Below, one piece after another: positions 1 through 9,126 of a stretch of 64,000 nucleotides of DNA. A model generated the notes under the pieces. That model worked only from the letters and a program-made list of their open reading frames with translations, had not been told where the DNA came from and made no database searches. The DNA is from Myxococcales bacterium (GTDB taxonomy: Bacteria; Myxococcota_A; UBA9160; UBA4427), in assembly GCA_012960035.1 (NCBI GenBank), contig DUBZ01000001.1, positions 59,513-123,512 of the forward strand. Reading direction: 5' to 3'. Within the stretch, counting starts at the first letter, position 1. Each line of letters begins with the position of its first letter. The translations under genes were made by a program, and so were the position numbers.

Positions 1-428
1 GCGACACGATCGTTCAGGCGGGGATCGGCGAGCAGTGCGACGACGGCAACCTTACGAACAACGATGGCTGCTCGAGCAGCTGCCAGGACGAAATCTGCGG
101 CGACTCGATTCAGCAGACGAGCGAGCAGTGCGACGATGGCAATATCGTGAGTGGCGATGGTTGCTCGAATGTCTGCGTAACCGAATTCTGCAGCGACACG
201 ATCGTCCAGGCGGGGATCGGCGAGCAGTGCGACGACGGGAACCTTACGAACAACGATGGCTGCTCGAGCAGCTGTCAGGACGAAATCTGCGGCGACTCGA
301 TTCAGCAGACGAGCGAGCAGTGCGACGACGGCAACCTTACGAACAACGATGGCTGCTCGAGTAGCTGCCAGGACGAAATCTGCGGCGACTCGATTCAGCA
401 GACGAGCGAGCAGTGCGACGACGGCAAC
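1..428 (+). repeat. Near-identical tandem DNA repeats within the DUF4215 gene
   Basis: Bases 1-190 recur from 193 with very few differences, a 192-bp period made of a 99-bp and a 93-bp unit. The 93-bp unit starting GCGGCGACTCG occurs at 97, 289 and 382. Copies downstream of 429 are diverged at the DNA level. The near-identity implies recent duplication or gene conversion. Confidence 0.85.
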
Positions 429-872
429 GTGGTGGACGGGGATGGCTGCACCTCAGCATGCATTCTTGAGATCTGCAGTGACTCGATCGTGCAAGCCGGG
501 CTCGGCGAGGAATGCGACGATGGAAATCTCACGAATAATGACGGTTGCTCGAGTATTTGCTTGAACGAGATTTGCAGCGACAACGTGGTTCAGACGAGTG
601 AAGAATGCGATGACGGCAACCTCGTCAACGAAGACGGATGCAGCGCCATATGCGTCGATGAATTCTGCGGCGATAGTGTTCTGCAGGCCGGACTCTCAGA
701 AGAGTGCGACGACGGCAACGTCACCAATGGAGACGGTTGCTCGAACCTCTGCGCAATCGAAGGACCGGTTCCAGTGCCGTCGTTCAGCGGCTACACGCTG
801 GCGGTTTTGGTCATGATGATGATGGGTGTCGGAGCTGGCTTCGTCCTGCAGCTTCGACGTCGCAGCGTCTGA
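1..872 (+). CDS. DUF4215 cysteine-rich repeat surface protein, 3' part
   Basis: The reading frame is open from base 3 with no stop before 872, so the gene begins outside the window. It encodes about nine units of 31-33 residues with the core E-x-CDDGN-x(5-6)-DGCS-x(2)-C, the Myxococcus cysteine-rich repeat (DUF4215) found in secreted or surface proteins. The paired cysteines suggest disulfide-stabilised, extracytoplasmic modules. The end has a linker, then VPVPSFSGYTLAVL, a hydrophobic stretch and RRR, which resembles PEP/IPTL-CTERM sorting tails or a membrane anchor. Function is unknown; adhesion or a surface coat is a guess. Family assignment is confident. Confidence 0.85.
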   Translation, partial: DTIVQAGIGEQCDDGNLTNNDGCSSSCQDEICGDSIQQTSEQCDDGNIVSGDGCSNVCVTEFCSDTIVQAGIGEQCDDGNLTNNDGCSSSCQDEICGDSIQQTSEQCDDGNLTNNDGCSSSCQDEICGDSIQQTSEQCDDGNVVDGDGCTSACILEICSDSIVQAGLGEECDDGNLTNNDGCSSICLNEICSDNVVQTSEECDDGNLVNEDGCSAICVDEFCGDSVLQAGLSEECDDGNVTNGDGCSNLCAIEGPVPVPSFSGYTLAVLVMMMMGVGAGFVLQLRRRSV

Positions 873-1001
873 GGGCGGACGATTACCGCCACGAAACACG
901 CTGGGATTAGATTGCGGGCTATACGAGTCCGCGCGGCAGAAGGTGCACGCGCCCAAACGCGGATTCCATGCCGCTGTCAGCGGTGCGAAAGCTAGCGGTC
1001 G

Positions 1002-1550
1002 CTAGTCGACCTCGAGGACAAATCGTCGTAGGGCGAGAGGTGTCTTTTCTTTCGTTCTGACTTGAACCATGTACCGACCCCGTTTGAGCCAGTCGACGTC
1101 GACGGCAAGTTCGAGTCCCGCGCCTTGCCCGGGAAGTGGGTTCGCCTGGATTTCAATTTTACGGCCATCGACACCGATGATCTGCACTGGCATTGGGCCT
1201 GTGCCGCGAACATCATCGGGCATGGCGAGGGCGACGGTGACGTCGCCGGACTCGGGCAGTGAGTCTGCGTCGATTTTGAGTCGACCGTGTTCTTCGATTG
1301 CGAATTTAGACTGCACAAGGGTCACCGGCTTGAGCGCCGGGGCCGCACCCGCAGCCATCGACGGTGGGGACGGCGAGGCGTTCGTCATTTCGTCGGCGGG
1401 TGAGGTCGACCCAGAAGACCCAGGGCGGGGTGTCTCGCGATTCGGAGACTCCCCTGAATCCCTCGTCCAAAACATGGCCCCCAGCCCGACCACGGCGACT
1501 GCCGCGATCGCGGCAACAGCATTTCGGTTTTGCCCACCATTTCCAGCCAT
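1002..1550 (-). CDS. Single-span membrane-anchored hypothetical protein
   Basis: A 182-residue protein starting at an ATG with a clear GGAGG five bases upstream. Residues about 10-30 form one hydrophobic segment. A Ser/Pro/Gly-rich low-complexity linker (about 31-75) follows, then a compact region of alternating beta-like stretches ending at FVLEVD. The arrangement suggests an inner-membrane anchor carrying a small periplasmic beta domain. No family was recognised. It is read in the same direction as the degenerate fragment at 1636-1909, 85 bases upstream, which may once have been its operon partner. Confidence 0.6.
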   Translation of the reverse strand: MAGNGGQNRNAVAAIAAVAVVGLGAMFWTRDSGESPNRETPRPGSSGSTSPADEMTNASPSPPSMAAGAAPALKPVTLVQSKFAIEEHGRLKIDADSLPESGDVTVALAMPDDVRGTGPMPVQIIGVDGRKIEIQANPLPGQGAGLELAVDVDWLKRGRYMVQVRTKEKTPLALRRFVLEVD

Positions 1551-1635
1551 CTCAACCTCCAGACTACGCGCATTTTGAGTTCACGGGACTGTATGCGGTC
1601 TTGTGCCTTTTGCGTGACGCCTTGATTGGTGAATT

Positions 1636-1909
1636 TCAGCTCTTGGGCTTTGAATAGCCTTTGTTGCCAGCCTTCCGCTTCCGCTCGGACTTGTGGCGCA
1701 CATCGCTCTCCAGATGATGAGTCGATCCGCGAGTAAGCCGGAGCCATGTCGGCTTGGCAAAGTGGTTGCGCTTGGCGTCGACGCGAACCACGTCGAAGCC
1801 AGCAGGGAGTGGGTCCACAGCGACAAAGCCGTCGGGCCCAGTCATAACGCGCTGCTTGATTCGTCCATCTGGCCCCCAGCCCGGTGAGGTCCCGTACAAG
1901 GAAAATCAT
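1636..1909 (-). pseudogene. Possible remnant of a carboxypeptidase-regulatory-like domain protein
   Basis: An open frame from a TTG at 1899 encodes 87 residues including GPDGFVAVDPLPAGFDVVRV, the style of a carboxypeptidase regulatory-like beta-sandwich, and ends in a Lys/Arg-rich tail. It lacks a signal peptide and starts three codons after a stop. Another frame opens at an ATG at 1909 (MIFLVRDLTGLG). The two would join if one base were removed from the C5 run in the 1871-1880 block (G5 on the coding strand). It could be a frameshifted or truncated remnant, a small real gene, or chance. Confidence 0.3.
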
Positions 1910-2181
1910 GGATGAGCACTTCAGACCCGCATCCAGGGCCCCGGGAGGAAGCTGTGGCCCCTCACAGCCCGGTTACAGCCAAACTGCAGCAAAAAATACC
2001 GAAACTGAAAATCAAAGACACATCATAGGCAACTGCGAGTCTGAATCGGTCGGCGCCCCAATGCACCTTGCAACCGGCAATCAATCCAGTCATCTCACGA
2101 TTGCTGCTGGGGATTCCGCTTTGCGAATCGGCTTCGCGGGATCAGTGCGTTAGCGTCCTGCTAGATCGAAAAGGAACTCGT
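1910..2181. other. Intergenic stretch, nothing recognised
   Basis: This stretch separates the leftward fragment from the rightward lipoprotein gene. It is more AT-rich in the middle (about 1975-2035). I see no convincing ORF, RNA gene or palindrome. It must hold the promoter of the lipoprotein gene, but I cannot place it. Confidence 0.4.
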
Positions 2182-2628
2182 ATGAAGTCTGCCCGTCTGA
2201 TCGTTGTCGTTGGAACTCTTTTGGCGCTCACCGCTTGTTCACCGATCGCCCGCATGCTGATCAAGCTCGACAATGGCGAAGCGAACTGGATCATCGTCGA
2301 AGGAGCAACGCGAGAGGGTGCGACCTTTACCTTTCCCGAAGTGCATATCGACGGCAATGGCTGGTTGGTGATGCATCCGTTCGAAAACGGTGAGCCCAAC
2401 GGCGATATCTATGTTGGCTATACGTACCTGCAGAACGGGGACAATCAAAATATTCAGATCACAGTCGAGCCTGAACCGGCCTCGGGTGACATGTTCATTG
2501 TGATGCTGCATCGCGATGTAAATGAAAATCAGGAATTCGACTTTGTCTTCGTCGACGCCTTCAACGTCCTCGACAAAGCCGTCTTCGAAGGGCGGACGAT
2601 GATCGCTCACGCGATCCCCGCGCCTTAG
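2182..2628 (+). CDS. Small lipoprotein
   Basis: A 148-residue protein chosen from the ATG at 2182, preceded by AAAAGGAACTCGT; the frame extends further upstream without a better start. Residues 1-19 are a lipoprotein signal peptide with lipobox LTAC (Cys19). The mature part has beta-rich, acidic stretches with aromatic residues and no cysteine motif. It is probably anchored in the periplasm or outer membrane. No family was recognised, and the next gene's function gives no clue. Confidence 0.7.
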   Translation: MKSARLIVVVGTLLALTACSPIARMLIKLDNGEANWIIVEGATREGATFTFPEVHIDGNGWLVMHPFENGEPNGDIYVGYTYLQNGDNQNIQITVEPEPASGDMFIVMLHRDVNENQEFDFVFVDAFNVLDKAVFEGRTMIAHAIPAP

Positions 2629-2693
2629 TCGGAAACTACCCGTCGGCAACACGAGTCGGCCGCACCGCCACAACCCGAGAAACAAGATTCCTG

Positions 2694-3863
2694 ATGTCAC
2701 AACGCCCGCCATCTCCCCATGAAGCCGAACTCGTGGCGCGAGCCACTGCGTTACAGCCGATGGTGCGCAAGGCCGCCGACGAGGCGGAAAGAGAGCGACG
2801 GTTACCCGCTGAAGTCGCTCGGGCCATGGCCAAAGCGGGCTTGTACCGGGTGTCGGCGCCGCATTCGTTTCAGGGTGCCGAAGCGTCGCCAAGAACACAG
2901 ATCGAAGTCATCGAAGCCATCTCGTACGCCGACGGTGCCGCAGGCTGGAACCTCATGATCGGCATCGAGTCGTTTGGGCTCGTGTCTCTCGGGTTTCCCA
3001 AAGGCGCCGAACTCTTCTCGGATCCTCTGGCAATCTTGAGCAGCTCAACCGCGGCGTTCGGCCGGGCCGAACTCGTCGATGGTGGCTATGAGGTCAGTGG
3101 CGACTGGCAATTCGTCAGCGGAGTTCACAACTGCACTTGGTTCGGGGGGCTGTCGGTTGTACATGAAAATGGCGAACCCAAGGTTGGGGTGCCGCCGATA
3201 TTTCCCGTCATGTCAGCAAGTGACATCGAGATCATCGATGCGTGGAATGTGTCGGGGCTTCGCGGTTCGGGTTCTCACGACGTGAAGGTGCGCAAGGCAT
3301 TCGTTCCCACTGACCAGGCCGCGCAGTTCGGCACGCCGGCAACAATGGAATCACCACTGAACCGAATCCCGAGCGGCTCGCGACTGGCGTACAACAAGGT
3401 GGGCGTCGGTTTTGGGATCGCCCGCGCTGCGATCGATCACTTTCTCGACTTGGCCCATGACAAGCTTCCGCGCTTTTCGGGAGCAAAATTGCGCGAGAGA
3501 CCCACTGCACAACGGGCCGTTGCTATGGCGGAGGCCCGCTTGGGGGGTGCTCGTGCCTTTGTCTTCGAAGCTGTGGACGAGGCCTGGGACGCGGCTCTTT
3601 CGGAGCGACGCATGACGCCCCGAGAACGAGCGCTGCTTCAGATCGCGTGTTCCGATTCAGCGCAAGCGTGTGCAGAAGCAGTAGACATCATCGCCGAAAC
3701 CGCGGGAACCACGGCGAATCAACTGGACTCGCCGCTGGAACGCCACGCACGAGACGTTCGTGTTATCCGGCAGCACGTGACCGTGGCTCTGCATCACATC
3801 GACGATGCCGGTCGCGTGCTTCTGGGGCTTGACCCACAAGGCCTCATGCTTTCGATGGCGTAG
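2694..3863 (+). CDS. Acyl-CoA dehydrogenase-fold flavin monooxygenase (HsaA/DszC-like)
   Basis: The 389-residue protein has the acyl-CoA dehydrogenase fold in the version used by two-component, reduced-flavin-dependent monooxygenases. The N-terminal helical domain has P-x-EVARAMAKAGLYRVSAP and ADGAAGWNLMIG. A beta-domain (about 125-230, GDWQFVSGVHN) and a C-terminal helical domain follow. It lacks the G-x-SEIQ end of true acyl-CoA dehydrogenases. Characterised relatives (HsaA in steroid degradation, DszC, hydroxyphenylacetate and indole oxygenases) use FMNH2 or FADH2 from a separate reductase, and none is encoded nearby. The substrate is unknown. Length matches the family. Confidence 0.75.
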   Translation: MSQRPPSPHEAELVARATALQPMVRKAADEAERERRLPAEVARAMAKAGLYRVSAPHSFQGAEASPRTQIEVIEAISYADGAAGWNLMIGIESFGLVSLGFPKGAELFSDPLAILSSSTAAFGRAELVDGGYEVSGDWQFVSGVHNCTWFGGLSVVHENGEPKVGVPPIFPVMSASDIEIIDAWNVSGLRGSGSHDVKVRKAFVPTDQAAQFGTPATMESPLNRIPSGSRLAYNKVGVGFGIARAAIDHFLDLAHDKLPRFSGAKLRERPTAQRAVAMAEARLGGARAFVFEAVDEAWDAALSERRMTPRERALLQIACSDSAQACAEAVDIIAETAGTTANQLDSPLERHARDVRVIRQHVTVALHHIDDAGRVLLGLDPQGLMLSMA

Positions 3864-3930
3864 GGCGAACGTGTGGTGGTCATGAGATCACCGGTGCGGG
3901 ATCAACCTTCGTCGATGGTCATGCCTGATG

Positions 3931-6084
3931 TTACTGTGACGCCTGCACCTGTTGTCCGCGGATCGCCTGCTGGATGACGTACGCCCGAATGGCGGCACTC
4001 TTTTCTGCATCGAGTTCGCTCGCAAACGAAGCCATGCCCTTGTCTCGAAGGGCACCCCCGAGTACCACGTTGTCAAAAGCGGCTTGATCATGAATCAGTG
4101 CCGAGCCGCGTAGGTCTGGTATCAGCAGTCCCGATACCGCATTGAGACCATGACACCCCATGCACGTATCTTGATACTGTGCGTGTCCAAGTTTTATTGA
4201 TTCAGGCGTTCCGCTCTGCGCTGGCGGGTTGAACGTCACGACCGGTTTCCACTTTGGCTCGGGCAGGCTGCCGTTGGCCCCAAGCTTGAACGTAAGAACC
4301 CGACTCATGTTGGGTGTGCTCTTGGCATGAACATATTCACCGAAGACAAGTGCGAATGCACCGCCCCATCCGACATTCACGGTGACGTACTGCTCGCCGT
4401 CGACGGCGTACGTCATGGCCGGAGCGACCACACCGGTTTGGGTTGGGAACTCCCAGAGTGGCTCACCCTTGTCCGCGGTATAGGCCACAAACTTAGCGTC
4501 GGCTGTCCCTTGGAAGACTAGATTGCCGGCTGTGGAAAGGGTGCCCCCGTTCCACGAGCCGCTGTGCTCGACTCGCCAGGCTTCCTTCTGGGTCTTTGGA
4601 TCCCACGCGACGAGTCGACCCGCGATCAAAGGACGCAGTGCATCTCGCTCGGCCTGGGCGTCTGGCAGTCCGGCGGTGATCCCGTCGATACCCAGGTTCG
4701 TATAGTCGGGTCGGTACTCGAACTCTTCTGCGGGTTGCGCATAGAACGCTGGAATGTCGAGTACCGGGATATATACCAGTCCGGTTTCCGGGTTGTACGA
4801 CATTGGATGCCAGTTGTGCCCGCCGAGATAGGAAGGGTAGAGCATGAACTTGGCGTCCTCGTAGCGAGCGCCCTCGGCTTCAACTGGACGTCCTGTTTCC
4901 TTGTCGACATGGGTCGCCCAGGTGATTTGGATGTAGTTGTTCGCAGATACCAACGCCCCGTTGGTTCGATCGATCACATAAAAGAAACCGTTCTTCGGGG
5001 CCTGCATGAGGACCTTGCGCGGCTCCCCTTCAAGTTCGATGTCGGCAAGGATGATGTGCTGGGTTGCGGTGTAGTCCCACGACTCCCCGGGTGTCGTTTG
5101 GTAGTGCCAAACGTATTCACCCGTGTCTGGGCGCAGAGCGACGATCGACGACAAGAAGAGATTGTCACCGCCGCCGGGTGACCGGATCTTCTGATTCCAC
5201 GGCGTGCCGTTGCCGACGCCGATGTACAGAAGGTCGAGTTCCGGGTCGTACGCCATCGAATCCCACACGGTTCCGCCGCCACCGCCGAGCTTCCACCATT
5301 CGCCCGACCAGGTCATGGCCGCCATCTTCATCGCGTCGTTTTCGAAGCCAAGAGACGGGTCGCCGGGCACCGTAAAGAAGCGCCATAGCCGCTCACCGGT
5401 ATCGACGTCATAAGCGGCGATGAAACCTCGAACGCCAAATTCGGCACCCCCATTGCCGATCAGTACTTTGTCTTTGATGATTCGTGGTGCGCCCGTGATC
5501 GTGTAGGGCAGGGTGGGATCGAAGGTTGCGACTTCCCAGTTCACTTTGCCTGTGGCTGCGTCGAGAGCAATGAGGCGTCCGTCGAGTGCGCCGAAAATGA
5601 CCTGGCCTTCCCAGACGGCGACGCCGCGGTTTACCACGTCGCAGCACGTGTGTTTTGATTTTTCCTTTTTCACCTTCGGGTCATAGGTCCAGAGGTGGAC
5701 ACCATTTCTGGCATCGAGGGCGGTGACGATGCTCCATGAGGAGGTTGTGTACATCACACCGTCGACCACGATCGGGGTCGCTTCTACGCCTCGGGCCGTA
5801 TTCAAATCATATGACCAGGCGAGGCCTAGCTCGCTGGCATTTTGGTCGTTGACTGCTCCGAGGGGGCTAAAGCGCTGCTCGCTATAGGTGCGGCCATAGG
5901 ACATCCAGTTGCCGGGTTCGGAGTCCGCTGCAATGAGACGTTCGCCGTCGACCCGCGCAACTGGAGTGCTTGGCGCTTCGGGGACAACGTTGGGTGTGTC
6001 CGCACATCCAGTGAACACAGTGAACGACAAGCCAAAGAAACCAACCAAACGCACAACGGTGCCAACCCAAGCAGCTTGCTTCAT
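3931..6084 (-). CDS. PQQ-dependent quinohaemoprotein alcohol dehydrogenase
   Basis: A 717-residue periplasmic quinohaemoprotein of the type II/III alcohol dehydrogenase kind. The N-terminus is a hydrophobic signal ending FTGC, possibly a lipobox. Residues about 55-600 form the eight-bladed PQQ propeller, with the vicinal Cys147-Cys148 pair (KHTCCDVVNRG) that contacts PQQ and repeated tryptophan-docking-like blades. The C-terminal cytochrome c domain has CMGCH (641-645) and a likely axial Met684. It oxidises alcohols or aldehydes and passes electrons to the respiratory chain. It diverges from the next gene across a region with a 21-bp palindrome. Substrate is not predictable. Confidence 0.88.
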   Translation of the reverse strand: MKQAAWVGTVVRLVGFFGLSFTVFTGCADTPNVVPEAPSTPVARVDGERLIAADSEPGNWMSYGRTYSEQRFSPLGAVNDQNASELGLAWSYDLNTARGVEATPIVVDGVMYTTSSWSIVTALDARNGVHLWTYDPKVKKEKSKHTCCDVVNRGVAVWEGQVIFGALDGRLIALDAATGKVNWEVATFDPTLPYTITGAPRIIKDKVLIGNGGAEFGVRGFIAAYDVDTGERLWRFFTVPGDPSLGFENDAMKMAAMTWSGEWWKLGGGGGTVWDSMAYDPELDLLYIGVGNGTPWNQKIRSPGGGDNLFLSSIVALRPDTGEYVWHYQTTPGESWDYTATQHIILADIELEGEPRKVLMQAPKNGFFYVIDRTNGALVSANNYIQITWATHVDKETGRPVEAEGARYEDAKFMLYPSYLGGHNWHPMSYNPETGLVYIPVLDIPAFYAQPAEEFEYRPDYTNLGIDGITAGLPDAQAERDALRPLIAGRLVAWDPKTQKEAWRVEHSGSWNGGTLSTAGNLVFQGTADAKFVAYTADKGEPLWEFPTQTGVVAPAMTYAVDGEQYVTVNVGWGGAFALVFGEYVHAKSTPNMSRVLTFKLGANGSLPEPKWKPVVTFNPPAQSGTPESIKLGHAQYQDTCMGCHGLNAVSGLLIPDLRGSALIHDQAAFDNVVLGGALRDKGMASFASELDAEKSAAIRAYVIQQAIRGQQVQASQ

Positions 6085-6154
6085 CTTCCCACTCCCCTCG
6101 CGATGAATTTAGAGGGCATCAGGATAGGTCCCTCAGCTGTCGCGCGATAGCACT

Positions 6155-6175
6155 CAGTTCGAAGAATTCGAACTG
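6155..6175. promoter_or_regulatory. 21-bp perfect palindrome in a divergent promoter region
   Basis: Two 9-base arms, CAGTTCGAA and TTCGAACTG, flank a central GAA. The site lies 70 bp before the PQQ dehydrogenase start and 79 bp before the spermidine-synthase-like start. This position and symmetry suit an operator bound by a dimeric regulator controlling one or both genes. No regulator gene adjoins it. Confidence 0.55.
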
Positions 6176-6254
6176 TCGCAAGGCTTGCAATTTAAGCAGG
6201 TGCGAAAGACGTTGACCGAATGCGCGTGGTTACGTCATTTGACATACTGCAGCC

Positions 6255-9080
6255 ATGCGCCGCGCTCTGGTTTTGTTGTTGACCGTGATTACGGGCTTCA
6301 GCGGGTTGGCTTATGAAGTCACCTGGCAGAAGTATCTTGGTGTCTTACTCGGCGCGCATAGTGAGGCCACGGCATCCGTGCTGGGTCTCTTCCTCGGTGG
6401 CTTGTCTGTTGGCTACTGGGTGTTCGGCACCCTCACCCAATGGTTGGTCGCACGGGGAAAGACGAATGGGCAGCCGCCGCCACTCCTCATGGTTTACGGG
6501 GGTATCGAGGCAAGTATTGGACTTTATTGCTTGTTGTTCCCCGTTGTCTTTCCTTCGGTGCTTGCGCTTTCAGTCTGGCTTCCAAGCGGGGGCGGATTAT
6601 TCGGATTCGCGATCGATGTCACGCTGGCAGCGCTCTTGATTGTTCCTCCCGCCATGTTGATGGGCGGGACGATTCCCCTTCTCACTCAGGCATTGGCGCG
6701 GAGTCTCGAAGACGCCACGCGATTCCACGCGTACGTGTACGCGTTCAATACGCTCGGGGCGTTCCTTGGCGCGATCGCTGCCGGCTTCGTCCTTATTCCG
6801 CTCCTTGGGCTCGACGGTGTACTTCGTGCAATGGGGCTCGTGAACCTCGCAGTCGGAACCATTTTTATTTTGATGGGGCGCACGCGAAGGGAAGTCATCG
6901 ACCTCGACTCTGGCCTGGAGCTGCAAGGCATGAGTGCAACTTCGCTCGTGTATGGCGGCGTCGCGCTCCTGATCGGGTTCGCCATGATGACGCTTCAAAC
7001 GACCATCGTTCGGTTGGGTGGCTTGAGCTTCGGCTCTTCCGAGTACACATTTTCGATGGTCGTCGCCGTGTTCGTGCTTTGCATCGCAATCGGAAGCCTC
7101 GCCGTCGGCGCACTCAAGACGATCGGCCAGGCAGTTTTGCCGCTGACACTTTGGGGACTCTCGTTATGGCTTGCCGCTTTGCATGTGCCGCTTGGCGTGA
7201 GCCCGTACCTCGGACATTTGATTCGCGTGTCTTTCGATCGCGACGCGGCTTCGTTTGAACCGTTCCACGTCGCAGCGCTGCTCGGCGTGCTGGCACTTGT
7301 GGGGCCAGCCGTGATTCTTTCGGGCGCCGTTCTCCCACTTCTTTTCCACGCGATGCGCCGTGAAGTTGGAGATCTCGGCGCACAGGCGGGTCGGCTCTAT
7401 AGCGTGAATACCGTGGGTTCTTTGTTGGGCGCGCTTGTGGGCGGCTATGTCCTATTGACCTGGTTTGATTTGAGTCAGGTCTATCGCATTGCCCTGGGCG
7501 CAGTGGTCTTGTCCGCGGTCCTGATTACCGGGCGTACTTACCCTGGGTTCCGTTGGCCAAGTGCGTCCGCGGTCGTCGTCGTTCTTTGGATGGGTCTCAC
7601 GGTCTTCCCGGCCTGGGTCCCCGGCAACCTTATGCCTGGCCTGGTTCGTGTTCGTGCTGAATCGCCGACCACCTGGGACGGGCCGCCGCTGCCGACAAAT
7701 GGGACGTTCCTGTTTTACGAGGACGATCCGACGAGTTCTGTCGGTGTGATCCAACTCAACGGAGACGACGGGAGACACCGCAGTCTTGTCGTGAATGGCA
7801 AGTCCGACGGCAGCACCCGGGGTGATTCAAGGACGATGGTGCTTCTCGCGATCGTTCCGTCATTGTTCGCCGAAAAGACCGAGCGCGCATTTGTCATTGG
7901 ATACGGGCTCGGGATTTCCGTCGGCGAACTCGCACAACTCGATCAGATGAAAGAAGTACAAGTCGCAGAAATTTCATCTGCGGTCGTGGATGCGGCTCCG
8001 TATTTCGACTTTGCGAACCACAATGCATCCACCGATCCGAAGGTGAAACTGATTCGCAGTGACGCGTATCGATCTCTTCTACGGGCTGAAGGTGAGTTCG
8101 ACGTCATCGTTTCCGAGCCCAGCAACCCTTGGGTGACAGGCGTCGAAATGCTTTACACCCGCGAGTTCCTTGAAGCCGCCCGCGATCGGCTCGCGCGGGG
8201 TGGAGCCTATGCCCAGTGGTATCACGTCTACGAGTCCGACGACGAAACCCTCGAGCTCGTACTGCGCACCTACGCCGAAGTTTTTGACCACGTCGCAATC
8301 TGGAAGAACTCGGCAGACCTCGTGTTGATCGGGTTGCGTGCGTCCGAGCCTGCGAAGCATCTCGCGCAGATCGAGGCCAGGCTGCGTCTCCCGGATTATC
8401 AACGTGCGTTGATCCGTGTCGGGATCAAGTCTCCCGCCGCGCTGTTGGTGCATGAAGCGGTCCCCTTCGACGCGATCCAGCCCGCGTTGAAAGAGGGCCC
8501 CCTTCAAACGCTTACGCACCCACGTCTGAGCCATCAGGCCGCTCGCGCATTTTTTCGAGGAGACTCCGCAGCGCTTCCCTTTACGGGCGCCGGCGAAGCG
8601 GCTCGGATTGGCCGAGCAAATTCGTTGCTCGGTATTTACCTGCAGCGCTTCGGTAATACTGTGCCAGAGAACACGTGGGACACCATGCTGCGCCAATCGT
8701 GTTCTCGAGGACTTGAACTTTGCGGTCCGGTCGCGGCCGCCTGGACCCATGCGAGGCCGAATTCCGAAGCACTTGGGGCGGCGCTCCAATGGGCAACCAC
8801 CGCGGGACAAGCATCCTGGCTCGAGTTCCTTCCTGTGTTTCAAGTTTACCTTGGCTACTCACCGCCTCCCGCGCGCCTCGACGCCGAAAACGCATTGCTC
8901 GCGAGTCGGTGGTTCGACGAGTTCTACTCTCACGCGCTCCCGTTTGATCCGCGTGGGCTTGTCTCGCTTTGGCGTCATTGCGGTCCCGCCCATCGCCCCA
9001 TTCCGGAGTGTCAAGCCGGGCTCGAACAAGCGCACAAACTTGTGACGGGACAGGCTTCAGTTGCCCCTCGCTTCTGGTAG
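6255..9080 (+). CDS. Membrane spermidine-synthase-like fusion protein
   Basis: A 941-residue protein. Residues about 1-490 contain many hydrophobic helices in an MFS-like membrane domain, opening with GFSGLAYEVTWQKYLGVLLG, the hallmark of the fused-MFS/spermidine-synthase family. Residues about 500-700 form a Rossmann methyltransferase/aminopropyltransferase domain with VIGYGLGISVGEL (about 548) and SEPSNPW (about 619). A C-terminal region of about 220 residues is unassigned. Real polyamine synthesis has not been shown for most of these fusions, so the reaction is open. No polyamine genes are nearby. The start has a poor ribosome binding site; the N-terminal motif supports it. Confidence 0.75.
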   Translation: MRRALVLLLTVITGFSGLAYEVTWQKYLGVLLGAHSEATASVLGLFLGGLSVGYWVFGTLTQWLVARGKTNGQPPPLLMVYGGIEASIGLYCLLFPVVFPSVLALSVWLPSGGGLFGFAIDVTLAALLIVPPAMLMGGTIPLLTQALARSLEDATRFHAYVYAFNTLGAFLGAIAAGFVLIPLLGLDGVLRAMGLVNLAVGTIFILMGRTRREVIDLDSGLELQGMSATSLVYGGVALLIGFAMMTLQTTIVRLGGLSFGSSEYTFSMVVAVFVLCIAIGSLAVGALKTIGQAVLPLTLWGLSLWLAALHVPLGVSPYLGHLIRVSFDRDAASFEPFHVAALLGVLALVGPAVILSGAVLPLLFHAMRREVGDLGAQAGRLYSVNTVGSLLGALVGGYVLLTWFDLSQVYRIALGAVVLSAVLITGRTYPGFRWPSASAVVVVLWMGLTVFPAWVPGNLMPGLVRVRAESPTTWDGPPLPTNGTFLFYEDDPTSSVGVIQLNGDDGRHRSLVVNGKSDGSTRGDSRTMVLLAIVPSLFAEKTERAFVIGYGLGISVGELAQLDQMKEVQVAEISSAVVDAAPYFDFANHNASTDPKVKLIRSDAYRSLLRAEGEFDVIVSEPSNPWVTGVEMLYTREFLEAARDRLARGGAYAQWYHVYESDDETLELVLRTYAEVFDHVAIWKNSADLVLIGLRASEPAKHLAQIEARLRLPDYQRALIRVGIKSPAALLVHEAVPFDAIQPALKEGPLQTLTHPRLSHQAARAFFRGDSAALPFTGAGEAARIGRANSLLGIYLQRFGNTVPENTWDTMLRQSCSRGLELCGPVAAAWTHARPNSEALGAALQWATTAGQASWLEFLPVFQVYLGYSPPPARLDAENALLASRWFDEFYSHALPFDPRGLVSLWRHCGPAHRPIPECQAGLEQAHKLVTGQASVAPRFW

Positions 9081-9126
9081 GGCTCCGAAACCCTGCTTTC
9101 TGACCGCAATTGCTTCATGCGTCGTA

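Noticed and set aside
1-600. Regular repeats that could suggest a CRISPR array
   Set aside because: They are coding, in frame throughout, with 93-99 bp units and no unique spacers; they encode DUF4215 modules.
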